Assembly: GCA_021735405.1 (NCBI GenBank)
Contig: JAIPHC010000004.1
Coordinates: forward strand, 1 to 35,021
Length of the DNA stretch: 35,021 nucleotides
Source: Candidatus Omnitrophota bacterium
GTDB taxonomy: Bacteria > Omnitrophota > Gorgyraeia > Duberdicusellales > 4484-171
Direction of reading: 5' to 3'
Positions 24,739-32,805 of the stretch are shown in pieces. The first letter of the stretch is position 1. Each line of letters begins with the position of its first letter. The position numbers were made by a program, and so were the translations under genes. The notes under the pieces are model-generated. The model ran no database searches and had not been told where the DNA came from. It saw nothing but the letters and a program-made list of their open reading frames with translations.

Positions 24739-24787
24739 CCAATGGCTTATAGACTGGCATTTTCCGCTCGCAATGAGGTTGGAACCT
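24699..24787. repeat. Cluster of three hairpins between the DUF192 gene and argC
   Basis: Three inverted repeats lie side by side. First, 24699-24723: AAAT, one mismatch, AGGGGA, loop CGT, TTCCCT, one mismatch, GTTT. Second, 24721-24753: a nine-pair stem with one G-T pair (TTATAAGC side and GCTTATAG side) around a 15-base loop that itself has AGCC-AAT-GGCT. Third, AGGTT-GG-AACCT at 24776-24787. The block covers the end of the DUF192 frame and most of the spacer. It looks like a REP-type palindromic unit. None has a T-run directly after it. Confidence 0.5.
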
Positions 24788-24806
24788 TCAATTAACCTAA
24801 TTTATA

Positions 24807-24835
24807 TTGACTGCTTAGGGTTTTTCGTTTATTAT
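24807..24835 (+). promoter_or_regulatory. Promoter of the arginine gene cluster
   Basis: TTGACT (24807-24812), a 17-base spacer and TATTAT (24830-24835). Expected start is near 24842, about 38 bases before the argC ATG. I saw no convincing ARG box. Confidence 0.65.
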
Positions 24836-24879
24836 ATTTTTTTGCAACTTTATTAGTGTTAAATTTAAAGAGGTCGATT

Positions 24880-25899
24880 ATGATTAAGGTAGGTGTTTTA
24901 GGAGCGACAGGTTTTACCGGGGAAAAACTGGTGGATATTTTATTATCTCACCCAGAGGTAGAACTTTCTTACTTAGGGTCAAGAACTAAAAATAAGATAC
25001 TTTATTCAGACATTTTTCCCAAGTTTTATAAAAAAATTTCAATAAAATGCGAGCCTATTGATATCAAAAAGGCAGCCGGTATTTGCGATCTTTTGTTTTT
25101 ATCTTTACCGCATACTATTTCAATGCAGTTTGCCCCCAAAATTTTAAAAAAAGGTAAAAAAGTGATTGATCTTTCGGCTGATTATCGTTTCAAAAAGGCC
25201 CAACTTTATGAAAAATTATATAAAAAAAAGCATCAAGATAAACAAAATTTAAAAAAAGCCGTCTATGGCTTGCCGGAGTTATTTAAAGACAAGGTTAAAA
25301 AAGCTCAACTACTAGCCAATCCAGGCTGCTACCCGACCTCGATTATACTCGCTTTGTACCCTTTGTTGTCGGAAAAACTGGTTACAGGTAAGGTTGTAAT
25401 CGATTCTAAGTCAGCAATCAGCGGTTCCGGGCGCAAAGCTGTGATAGAGCATTATTATTCTAATCTGGCTAATAATTTTTGGGCTTATAAGCCGTTTGTT
25501 CATCAGCATCAGCCTGAGTTTGCTGAAGTTTTAAAAGATAAGATAAGCGGTTCTTTAACTTTTTCTTTTCTTCCCCAAGTAGCTAGTTTTGAAGCAGGAA
25601 TTTATTCTACTCTTCATCTTTCTTTTGCGAAAAAGGTGAGTAAGGAGAAATTAAATAAAATTTATAATAAATATTACCGGCAGAGCCCTTTTGTCCGAAT
25701 TAATGATAAAATTCCTAAAATAAAGGATGTGGTGGGGACAAATTTTTGTGATATAGGTTTCGCTGTGGATGAGAAGGGTTTTGAAGCGGTAGTAATTTCG
25801 TCTATCGATAATTTAATTAAAGGAGCCGCGGGCCAGGCAATTCAAAACATGAACTTAATGCTTGGCTTCAAAGAGACTACGGGGCTTCTTTCTTTGTAA
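24880..25899 (+). CDS. argC: N-acetyl-gamma-glutamyl-phosphate reductase
   Basis: A 339-residue NADPH-dependent reductase, third step of arginine synthesis, which makes N-acetylglutamate semialdehyde. The dinucleotide motif is GVLGATGFTGEKL at the start. The catalytic Cys is Cys150 in LANPGCYPTS. The segment SGSGRKA and the HQHQPEFAEVL histidine block are typical. A GTG eight codons upstream (24856) is possible, but AAGAGG at 24868-24873 points to ATG 24880, which also fits the family start. It is first in the arg cluster, 18 bases before argJ. Confidence 0.96.
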   Translation: MIKVGVLGATGFTGEKLVDILLSHPEVELSYLGSRTKNKILYSDIFPKFYKKISIKCEPIDIKKAAGICDLLFLSLPHTISMQFAPKILKKGKKVIDLSADYRFKKAQLYEKLYKKKHQDKQNLKKAVYGLPELFKDKVKKAQLLANPGCYPTSIILALYPLLSEKLVTGKVVIDSKSAISGSGRKAVIEHYYSNLANNFWAYKPFVHQHQPEFAEVLKDKISGSLTFSFLPQVASFEAGIYSTLHLSFAKKVSKEKLNKIYNKYYRQSPFVRINDKIPKIKDVVGTNFCDIGFAVDEKGFEAVVISSIDNLIKGAAGQAIQNMNLMLGFKETTGLLSL

Positions 25900-25917
25900 G
25901 GAGAACCCATCAAGATA

Positions 25918-27021
25918 ATGAAATACTACAAACTTCCACAAGGCTTTTTAGCCGCAGGGGTAAGCTGCGGAATTAAAAAAAATGGCTACGACTTGGGTTT
26001 AATTTTGTTTAAACAGCCTTATCGGGCTATTGGATTTTTTACAACTAATTGTAATGTTTCTTATTCTGTTTCTTTGTCAAAAAAGAACATTAAAAACCCT
26101 GTTTCTGCTATTTTGGTAAATAGCGGCAATGCCAATTGTTTTTCGCATAAAGAAGGTTACCGGGATACAGAGGAGATAACAAAAAAACTTGCTGAGCGGT
26201 TAGAAGTGGGAGAGGAAAAGATTCTTTTTGCCTCAACCGGGATTATCGGGAAAAAATTAATGAAAAAAAATATTATAAAAAACATTCCAAAGCTTATAAA
26301 AAACTTAGAAGACAATTCAAATAAATTTTCAAAAAGTATTTTGACAACAGATACCCACCCTAAGGTTATTTCTAAAACCATAAATTTTAGTAAAAAAAAG
26401 GTTACTATTACAGGGGTGGCTAAAGGCTCTGGGATGATAAAACCTAATTTAGCTACAATGTTAGCCTTTGTTTTAACTGATGCTGATATTAATTTAGGCA
26501 TTTTAAAAAAACAGGCAAAAGAGTCGGTAGAAAAAAGCTTCAATGCGATAAATATCGATGCAGCAGAAAGTACTAATGATTCTTTGTTTGTGGCATCAAG
26601 CAAGAAAGTTTCTTTATCTAAACAAGAGCAAAAAAAGTTTTTTATTGCATTTCAAAAAATCATGGTTGACCTTGCAAGGCTTATAGTTAAAGATGCAGAA
26701 GGAGCAACCAAGTTTGTACAGCTTGATATACGGGGCGCCAAAAGCAAGAAGGAAGCTAAAATGATAGCTGAAAAAATATCAGGTTACATTTTATTTAAGT
26801 GCGCTCTTTACGGGAATAATCCTAATGTAGGAAGAATCGTTGCGGTGCTGGGCCAAGCTCAAATTAAGCTAAACGAAAAAGATTTAAAGATAAAATTTGG
26901 TTCTTTAACCAAAAAAGATGTTAATATTATAGTAGATTTAAATAGGGGAAAGTGCAATTGGCGAATTTACACTTGTGACCTTAGCCCTGAATATGTAAAA
27001 ATAAACGCCAAATACAATTAA
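25918..27021 (+). CDS. argJ: Glutamate N-acetyltransferase / ornithine acetyltransferase
   Basis: A 367-residue ArgJ. It moves the acetyl group from N-acetylornithine back to glutamate, making the pathway cyclic. The precursor cleaves itself before Thr180 in KPNLATMLAF, which becomes the nucleophile of the beta chain. The oxyanion segment is FASTGIIGKKL, and NSGNANC and INIDAAESTNDS are conserved. Whether it also uses acetyl-CoA (bifunctional) cannot be read from sequence. No argA or argE is in the window, as fits a recycling pathway. Confidence 0.96.
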   Translation: MKYYKLPQGFLAAGVSCGIKKNGYDLGLILFKQPYRAIGFFTTNCNVSYSVSLSKKNIKNPVSAILVNSGNANCFSHKEGYRDTEEITKKLAERLEVGEEKILFASTGIIGKKLMKKNIIKNIPKLIKNLEDNSNKFSKSILTTDTHPKVISKTINFSKKKVTITGVAKGSGMIKPNLATMLAFVLTDADINLGILKKQAKESVEKSFNAINIDAAESTNDSLFVASSKKVSLSKQEQKKFFIAFQKIMVDLARLIVKDAEGATKFVQLDIRGAKSKKEAKMIAEKISGYILFKCALYGNNPNVGRIVAVLGQAQIKLNEKDLKIKFGSLTKKDVNIIVDLNRGKCNWRIYTCDLSPEYVKINAKYN

Positions 27022-27106
27022 CCTAATTTAAAAATGGCTAAAGTAAACATTTTTTTGTGTACTTTGTAAAACATAATTATATCTGGATTTTGTGTAATCT
27101 GTGATT

Positions 27107-27955
27107 ATGAAAGAAGCAATAAAAAAAGCAGACATTTTGATTGAAGCTTTGCCGTATATAAAAAAGTTTCATAAAAAGATTTTTGTTATAAAGTATGGCG
27201 GTTCCATTTTAGGCGAAGAGAGGGTGCGCAGTTCTGTGCTTGAGGATATAGCTTTTTTGAAATTTGCGGGTATCCGCCCGGTAGTTGTTCACGGAGGAGG
27301 CCCTAATATAACCGAAAAGTTAAAAGAATCCGGTATTGAAACAGATTTTTTTCAAGGGATGAGAGTTACCGATAAAAAGACTTTAGAAGTGGTGGAAGAG
27401 GAATTGAATAGTTTAAATAGTTTGATAGCTAACGAGATAGAGACACATTCGGTTAAAGCAAAGAAATTTAGAAGAAAAGACGCGATACTTCAGGTGGAGA
27501 AGAAAAAAGCGGACATTGATTTGGGTTATGTGGGTAATATTATCGACTTTGATAAAAAGAAGCTGGAAAAAGTTGTAGCAGGCAGTATTCCCGTAATTTG
27601 TCCAATGGGTGTTTCTAAGGAAGGAGAGGCTTTTAATATCAATGCCGATGAAGCGGCTTATTTTTTAGCTTCAAGGCTTTCTGCGGAAAAACTTGTAATC
27701 TTAACCGATGTTCCCGGAGTAATGCGGGATTCCAGAAATAAGAATTCTTTGATTTCAACAATTAACTTATCTCAGGCCGAAGATCTTATCAAAAATCAAA
27801 TAGTATCTGAAGGGATGGTTCCGAAAATCAGAGCTGCGGCTTCCGCGCTTAAATCCGGAGTGAAAAAGGCCCATATTGTCGATGCAAAAATATCCCATGC
27901 ATTATTGCTCGAAATATTTACCAAACAAGGTATATGTACAGAGATAGTTAAGTGA
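27107..27955 (+). CDS. argB: Acetylglutamate kinase, arginine-sensitive type
   Basis: A 282-residue NAG kinase, second step of arginine synthesis. Visible blocks are VIKYGGSIL, VVHGGGPNI, GMRVTD, INADEAAYFL and EGMVPKIRAA. The N-terminus (ADILIEALPYIKKFHKK) matches the extra helix of arginine-inhibited hexameric enzymes, absent in the E. coli type. The C-terminal effector segment reads HALLLEIFTKQGICTEI, where the usual GxGT is GICT. GTG 27101 is two codons upstream; ATG 27107 is preferred. Feedback by arginine at this step is expected where ArgJ recycles acetyl groups. Confidence 0.96.
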   Translation: MKEAIKKADILIEALPYIKKFHKKIFVIKYGGSILGEERVRSSVLEDIAFLKFAGIRPVVVHGGGPNITEKLKESGIETDFFQGMRVTDKKTLEVVEEELNSLNSLIANEIETHSVKAKKFRRKDAILQVEKKKADIDLGYVGNIIDFDKKKLEKVVAGSIPVICPMGVSKEGEAFNINADEAAYFLASRLSAEKLVILTDVPGVMRDSRNKNSLISTINLSQAEDLIKNQIVSEGMVPKIRAAASALKSGVKKAHIVDAKISHALLLEIFTKQGICTEIVK

Positions 27956-27960
27956 TTACC

Positions 27961-28007
27961 ACAGAGAACAGAGAACGCAAGTAATAGCAAGATTTACAGA
28001 GAACGCA
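27961..28007 (+). repeat. Direct repeats after argB
   Basis: ACAGAGAACGCA occurs twice (27968-27979 and 27996-28007), with a third partial copy ACAGAGAAC at 27961-27969. They fill the first half of the 90-base argB-argD spacer, which otherwise shows no promoter or gene. No clear function. Confidence 0.5.
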
Positions 28008-28045
28008 GATAGAGAGAAAATAAAGAATAAATACAAAGAAATCTG

Positions 28046-29215
28046 ATGGATGTAAAAAGCTTATACAAAAAGTACAGTTTAAATACCTATAGCCGCCAGG
28101 GGCCGGTTTTTGTCAAAGGTAAAGGCAGCTGGCTGGAGGATCAAGAAGGCAATAGGTATTTGGATTTATTTCCCGGATGGGGTGTATCTATCTTGGGGCA
28201 TTGCCACCGGCGGTTGAATAAGGTTATTAACAGCCAGGCAAAAAAACTTTTGCATTTACCAAATAATTTATTTTCTTCAGAACAAGCGTTGCTGGCTGAA
28301 AAAATCAGCCAACTTAGTTTTAGTTCGAAACTGTTTTTTGCTAATTCGGGAGCAGAGGCGGTTGAGGCGGCGATTAAATTTTCCCGTCTCTGGCGGCCGG
28401 GCGCTAGCCAGATAGTAGTTATGAAAAATTCTTTCCATGGCAGGACTTTTGGGGCGCTCTCGGCAACGGGGCAAAAAAAATACAAGCAAAACTTTAAACC
28501 GTTGCTGCCCGGATTTAAAGAGGCAAGGTTTAATGATTTCGGCCATCTAAAAAGCAAAGTTAATTCGAAAACATCAGCTATAATTTTGGAGTTAATCCAA
28601 GGGGAAGGCGGGGTTAATATAGCCAAAAAGGATTATATAGAAAAAATAGCAAGGTTTTGCCGGAAGAAAAAAATATTGCTGATTATCGATGAAGTTCAAA
28701 CCGGGATGGGCCGGACCGGTAAGCTGTTTTGTTGCCAGCATTATAATTTGACGCCTGATATTTTAATTCTGTCTAAAGGTTTAGGGGCAGGCGTTCCTAT
28801 TTCGGCTGTAGTTGTGAAAAAAAGAATCGCTGATATAATAAAGCCCGGCATGCATGCTTCTACTTTCGGCGGTTCGCCTTTTGTAACCAGAGTTGCCAGT
28901 GAAGTTTTTGATATTATAAAAGAAGAAAAGATTCTAAACAATGTAAGAAAACAAGGAATTCATTTGAGAAAATCACTCTTAAAGTTAAAAGATAAAATTT
29001 CTTCAATAAAAAAAATAAAAGGAATGGCGCTTATGCAGGCTATCGAATGCAGCCGGCCGACTATCCCGATTTTTAAAACAGCGTTAGAGAAAGGCCTGAT
29101 TGTAAATTCAACTCAAGAGAATATTTTAAGGATTATGCCGGCTTTAAACGTTACTAAAGCCGAAATTGATAAGGGAATTGATATTCTAGAAGGTGTTTTT
29201 AAGTTATATGAGTAA
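28046..29215 (+). CDS. argD: Acetylornithine aminotransferase
   Basis: A 389-residue class III aminotransferase that converts N-acetylglutamate semialdehyde to N-acetylornithine. The PLP lysine is Lys244 in LSKGLGAGVP, and the cofactor-ring Asp is in LIIDEVQTGMGRTG. Other segments are FANSGAEAVEAAIKFSR, the KNSFHGRTFGALSATGQ stretch and ELIQGEGG. It may also serve as the succinyldiaminopimelate aminotransferase for lysine, as ArgD does elsewhere. It overlaps the argF start by eight bases. Confidence 0.95.
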   Translation: MDVKSLYKKYSLNTYSRQGPVFVKGKGSWLEDQEGNRYLDLFPGWGVSILGHCHRRLNKVINSQAKKLLHLPNNLFSSEQALLAEKISQLSFSSKLFFANSGAEAVEAAIKFSRLWRPGASQIVVMKNSFHGRTFGALSATGQKKYKQNFKPLLPGFKEARFNDFGHLKSKVNSKTSAIILELIQGEGGVNIAKKDYIEKIARFCRKKKILLIIDEVQTGMGRTGKLFCCQHYNLTPDILILSKGLGAGVPISAVVVKKRIADIIKPGMHASTFGGSPFVTRVASEVFDIIKEEKILNNVRKQGIHLRKSLLKLKDKISSIKKIKGMALMQAIECSRPTIPIFKTALEKGLIVNSTQENILRIMPALNVTKAEIDKGIDILEGVFKLYE

Positions 29216-30128
29216 AAAAAATTTTATCACTTTAAAGGATTTTAGTAAACATCAGCTCTTGGATTTAGTCAACTTAGCTCAGGAGATAAAAAGTTACCCT
29301 CAGGATTTTAGCAGTTTTTTGTCGGGCAGGCACGTAGGGCTGTTATTTCAAAAACCGTCTTTACGGACTAAAACTTCATTTTATTTAGGAGCCCAGCAGT
29401 TAGGCGCCGGCGCTATCTATTATGACCCGGAAGAAATCCGCCTCGGCCAGCGAGAGGAAATTCGCGATGTTTCCCGGACGCTTTCTCAATATTTAGATAT
29501 AGCAGTATTGCGTACTTTTTTCCATAAGGATATCTTGGAATTTGTTCGATTTTCTTCAATTCCGGTAGTAAACGGGTTAACGGATTCATCGCATCCTTCT
29601 CAAATTATAGCTGATTTGCTTACTTTAAAAGAATTAAAAGGAAATATCGAAGAAATTAATGTTGCCTACATTGGAGACATGAATAATGTTTGTAGTTCTT
29701 TGATGAACGCTTTTTCAATATTAGGGGGGAATCTAAGGATAGCCGCTCCCCGGCAATGTTTTTTAGATCAAGAAATTATTAGTCAAATGGAAGCTAAATT
29801 TAGCGAAAGCGGGGGTTCTTTAGTCGTTAGCAGTTCTCCCGAAGAGGCAGCGGAAGGAGCCGATGTTCTTTACACCGACGTTTGGGCTTCGATGGGCAAG
29901 GAGAAAGAGATAAAGCAGAGAGAGAAGATCTTTAAAAAATTCCAAATTAATGATACAATCGTAAAAAAGGCAAAAAGCGATAATATTGTTATGCATTGCC
30001 TTCCGGCTCATCGCAACCAGGAAATTTCTGATTCAGTTTTTGAAGGAGATAATTCGGTGGTGTTTTTACAAGCTGCCAATCGTTTACACGCAGCTAAAGC
30101 CATTTTAGTGTTTATTTGGGACAAATGA
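29208..30128 (+). CDS. argF: Ornithine carbamoyltransferase
   Basis: A 306-residue enzyme that joins ornithine and carbamoyl phosphate to citrulline. The carbamoyl-phosphate motif is SLRTKTSF (residues 51-58); the family has STRTR or SLRTR, so the last Arg is Lys here. The HPSQ block (129-132) and the ornithine-binding MHCLPAHR confirm OTC rather than aspartate carbamoyltransferase. The DVWASMG segment is also typical. A GTG at 29193 is in frame, but ATG 29208, overlapping the argD end, fits the family start. Confidence 0.95.
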   Translation: MSKKNFITLKDFSKHQLLDLVNLAQEIKSYPQDFSSFLSGRHVGLLFQKPSLRTKTSFYLGAQQLGAGAIYYDPEEIRLGQREEIRDVSRTLSQYLDIAVLRTFFHKDILEFVRFSSIPVVNGLTDSSHPSQIIADLLTLKELKGNIEEINVAYIGDMNNVCSSLMNAFSILGGNLRIAAPRQCFLDQEIISQMEAKFSESGGSLVVSSSPEEAAEGADVLYTDVWASMGKEKEIKQREKIFKKFQINDTIVKKAKSDNIVMHCLPAHRNQEISDSVFEGDNSVVFLQAANRLHAAKAILVFIWDK

Positions 30129-31303
30129 AAAAACAAAAATTAATTTTAGCGTATTCCGGAGGCCTAGATACCTCGTGTTGCCTTAATTGGCTAAAAAACA
30201 AAGGCTTTGAAATTATTTGTTTTTCGGCTAATTTAGGCAGTGAATTTTCGCCTAAGGAGTTAAGAGCCAAGGCTAAAAAAAGCGGAGCTTCCAAAATCTA
30301 TGTTAAAGATTTAAGAAAAGAGTTTTCCCAAAATTATATCTTACCGTCCCTTAAAGCAGGCGCCTTATATCAGAATAAATATTTACTCAGCACCGCTTTA
30401 GGCCGGCCTTTAATCGCAAAATATTTAGTTGATATTGCCAAATCCGAAAATGCTGGCTACGTTGCTCATGGTTGCAGCGCAAAAGGTAATGACCAAATAA
30501 GGTTAGAATTAGCAATTAAATCTCTTGCTCCGGATTTAAAAATTATAGCGCCTTTACGTAATTGGGAGCTAAGATCCCGGGAAGAGGAGATTGATTATGC
30601 CAAAAAGAATAACCTGCCAATAGATTCGACCAAAAACAAAATTTTCAGTATTGATAAAAACATTTGGGGAGTAAGTATCGAAGCGGGGTTATTGGAAGAT
30701 TTAAATAACCGGGTTCCGGAAGAGGCTTATATTTTAACTAAATCAGTTCATGCCGCCCCGAAAAAGCCTGAAAGAGTCGAGATTGAATTTCAAAAAGGCA
30801 AACCGGTAAAAATAAATAAAAAAACTGCCACCTTAACTAATATTATCGAAAAATTAAATAAAATTGGAGGGCGGCATTCGATCGGCCGTACCGATTTAAT
30901 CGAAGATAGAGTGGTAGGGATAAAATCCAGAGAGATCTATGAAGCTCCGGCGGCTTGGATTCTCTATAAAGCTTTGAGAGAAATAGAAGAGTTGGCATTT
31001 GGCAAAGAAATGCTGGAATTTAAAAAAATTGTTTCAGCTTATTACGCCGATCTCGCTTATCGCGGGTTGTGGTTTTATGAATTAAAAAATTCTTTGGATG
31101 CTTTTATAAATAAAACCTCAGACAAGCTAAGCGGTAAGATTGAACTGGAATTATACAAGGGCAACATTGTTACTTTAAAAAGAAGTTCCCGCTATTGTTT
31201 ATATGAAAAAAATTTAGCTACTTATGGGAAAAAAGACCTGTTTTGCAGGGATTGGGCAGAAGGGTTTATAAATATATTGGGAATTCCGTTTAAAAAGAGG
31301 TAA
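30125..31303 (+). CDS. argG: Argininosuccinate synthase
   Basis: A 392-residue enzyme that condenses citrulline and aspartate with ATP. The ATP-binding loop is LAYSGGLDTSCCLNWL near the N-terminus. Later segments GCSAKGNDQIRLE, NLWG-like NIWGVSIEAG, GGRHSIGRTDLIEDRVVGIK and SREIYEAPA are diagnostic. The ATG overlaps the argF stop by four bases (ATGA). A TTG nine bases upstream is in frame but unlikely. argH starts seven bases later. Confidence 0.96.
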   Translation: MKKQKLILAYSGGLDTSCCLNWLKNKGFEIICFSANLGSEFSPKELRAKAKKSGASKIYVKDLRKEFSQNYILPSLKAGALYQNKYLLSTALGRPLIAKYLVDIAKSENAGYVAHGCSAKGNDQIRLELAIKSLAPDLKIIAPLRNWELRSREEEIDYAKKNNLPIDSTKNKIFSIDKNIWGVSIEAGLLEDLNNRVPEEAYILTKSVHAAPKKPERVEIEFQKGKPVKINKKTATLTNIIEKLNKIGGRHSIGRTDLIEDRVVGIKSREIYEAPAAWILYKALREIEELAFGKEMLEFKKIVSAYYADLAYRGLWFYELKNSLDAFINKTSDKLSGKIELELYKGNIVTLKRSSRYCLYEKNLATYGKKDLFCRDWAEGFINILGIPFKKR

Positions 31304-31310
31304 ATAAGAG

Positions 31311-32699
31311 ATGAGTAAACAGATGTGGGGAGGAAGATTTAAAAAAAAGATAAATCAGAATTTTTTCCGTTTTCAAAAATCAATCGGTATCGATTGGAAA
31401 TTGGCTGAATATGATATTTATCATTCAATTATCCATACTGTTGCGCTTCAGGAAGCTAATATTTTAACAAAAAAAGAAGCTAAAAAGTTAACGGATGGTT
31501 TAACCGAAATTTTTAAAGAAGTGCAAGGCGGCGAGTTTAAGCCGGACAGTAGTTCCGAAGATATCCATACCGATATTCAGAATCGGATGGAAGAGAAAGT
31601 GGGAGATCTGGCTCAAAAATTACATACTTTACGGTCTCGTAACGACCAGGTTGTTTTTGACCAGAAGTGGTATTGCTATAAAGAGGGAATATATATATTA
31701 AGCCTGTTGAATGTGGTTTTATCGTCTTTGAATTATTTAGGCAACAGGTACCGCGATGTTAACCTTCCCGGCTATACTCATACTCAACGGGCTCAAATCA
31801 TTTCTTTTCTGGATTATACCGGGGCGTTTTTTTGCATGTTTGAAAGAGACTTTGAACGGCTGGATAATTTTGTGAAAAAATCTTCAATTTATATTGGTTC
31901 CGGCGCTCTAGCCGGAAGCGCTATTCCTAAATCTGCTTATTCGGAAGGAATAAAAAAATTTTTAAAAAAGGTCAAACCCGATATAAAAATAGGCAAATCT
32001 AAAACAGTCAAAAATTCTTTAGACAATGTTGCCAGCCGGGACTTTGTTATCGAGTTTTTAAATATTTTATCTATTTTGCAGATGCATTTATCCCGCCTAG
32101 CTGAAGATTTTATTCTGTATTCAACTAAAGAATTTGATTTTTTTGATTTACCGGAAGAGTTTTGCACCGGTTCATCTTTAATGCCGCATAAAAAGAATCC
32201 TGATTTTTTAGAATTAGTTAGAGGCAGCAGCGGGAAGATTTACGGAAATTTAGTATCGATTTTAACTACCATGAAAGGGCTCCCTTTAACTTATAACCGG
32301 GATATGCAGTTAGATAAAGAACCCTTATTTTCATCTACCGAAACAATTGAAAATGAATTAAGTGTTATGTGCGATTTTTTAAAGGGAATTAAGGTTAAAA
32401 GAAGCCAGGTTGCCAGGGCTTTAGAAGACCAGGAATTGTATGCAACCGAACTTGTTGAGTTTTTGGTCAACAAAGGCGTTGCTTTTAAAGCTGCTCATGA
32501 TACAATAGGCAAATTAATAAGATATTCGCAGGATAAAAATATAAAAGTAAAAGAGATGAAAGATGATGATTTAGCCGCTTTTCATAAAGAATTGACTGCT
32601 AAGGCGGTAAAAAAGATAATGACTCCCGAATATGCTATAGCGTCAAAAAAATCTTTGCCGAAAAAAAAGCGCACTTCTTCCAAAAAACCTAAAGGATAA
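31311..32699 (+). CDS. argH: Argininosuccinate lyase
   Basis: A 462-residue fumarase/aspartase-superfamily enzyme that releases arginine and fumarate. The start MWGGRFKK, the LHTLRSRNDQV block, the HTQRAQ segment and the signature GSSLMPHKKNPD with its catalytic Ser identify it. The last 15 residues are an unusual basic tail (KKSLPKKKRTSSKKPKG region). A ribosome binding site, AAGAG, lies just before the ATG. It is the last gene of the arg block. Confidence 0.96.
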   Translation: MSKQMWGGRFKKKINQNFFRFQKSIGIDWKLAEYDIYHSIIHTVALQEANILTKKEAKKLTDGLTEIFKEVQGGEFKPDSSSEDIHTDIQNRMEEKVGDLAQKLHTLRSRNDQVVFDQKWYCYKEGIYILSLLNVVLSSLNYLGNRYRDVNLPGYTHTQRAQIISFLDYTGAFFCMFERDFERLDNFVKKSSIYIGSGALAGSAIPKSAYSEGIKKFLKKVKPDIKIGKSKTVKNSLDNVASRDFVIEFLNILSILQMHLSRLAEDFILYSTKEFDFFDLPEEFCTGSSLMPHKKNPDFLELVRGSSGKIYGNLVSILTTMKGLPLTYNRDMQLDKEPLFSSTETIENELSVMCDFLKGIKVKRSQVARALEDQELYATELVEFLVNKGVAFKAAHDTIGKLIRYSQDKNIKVKEMKDDDLAAFHKELTAKAVKKIMTPEYAIASKKSLPKKKRTSSKKPKG

Positions 32700-32786
32700 A
32701 GGGAAAAGGAAAAAAGATAAAAAAATCGAAAAGCATTTATATATTTTACTTGAACCTTGAACCTTTAACCTTGAACCTTTATCCTT
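32692..32786. repeat. Heptamer tandem repeat within an inverted repeat, argH-lysA spacer
   Basis: Five 7-base units run from 32750 to 32784: TTGAACC, TTGAACC, TTTAACC, TTGAACC, TTTATCC. The last unit is part of CCTTTATCCTT (32776-32786), an exact inverted copy of AAGGATAAAGG (32692-32702), which spans the argH stop codon. The space between arms is purine-rich then A+T-rich. The 106-base spacer has no clear promoter. Confidence 0.6.
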
Positions 32787-32805
32787 AAAACCAGTTAACT
32801 AACGT

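Noticed and set aside
24750-24800. A tRNA-like T-arm at GGTTGGAACC
   Set aside because: It lacks the GTTCRA pattern and no cloverleaf can be formed around it.
24788-24880. An ARG box before argC
   Set aside because: No stretch fits the TGAAT-ATTCA palindrome well enough in either orientation.
28141-28626. Minus-strand open frames opposite argD, and a similar one at 26157-26603 opposite argJ
   Set aside because: They are shadows of strongly conserved genes, with no ribosome binding site and no recognisable motif.
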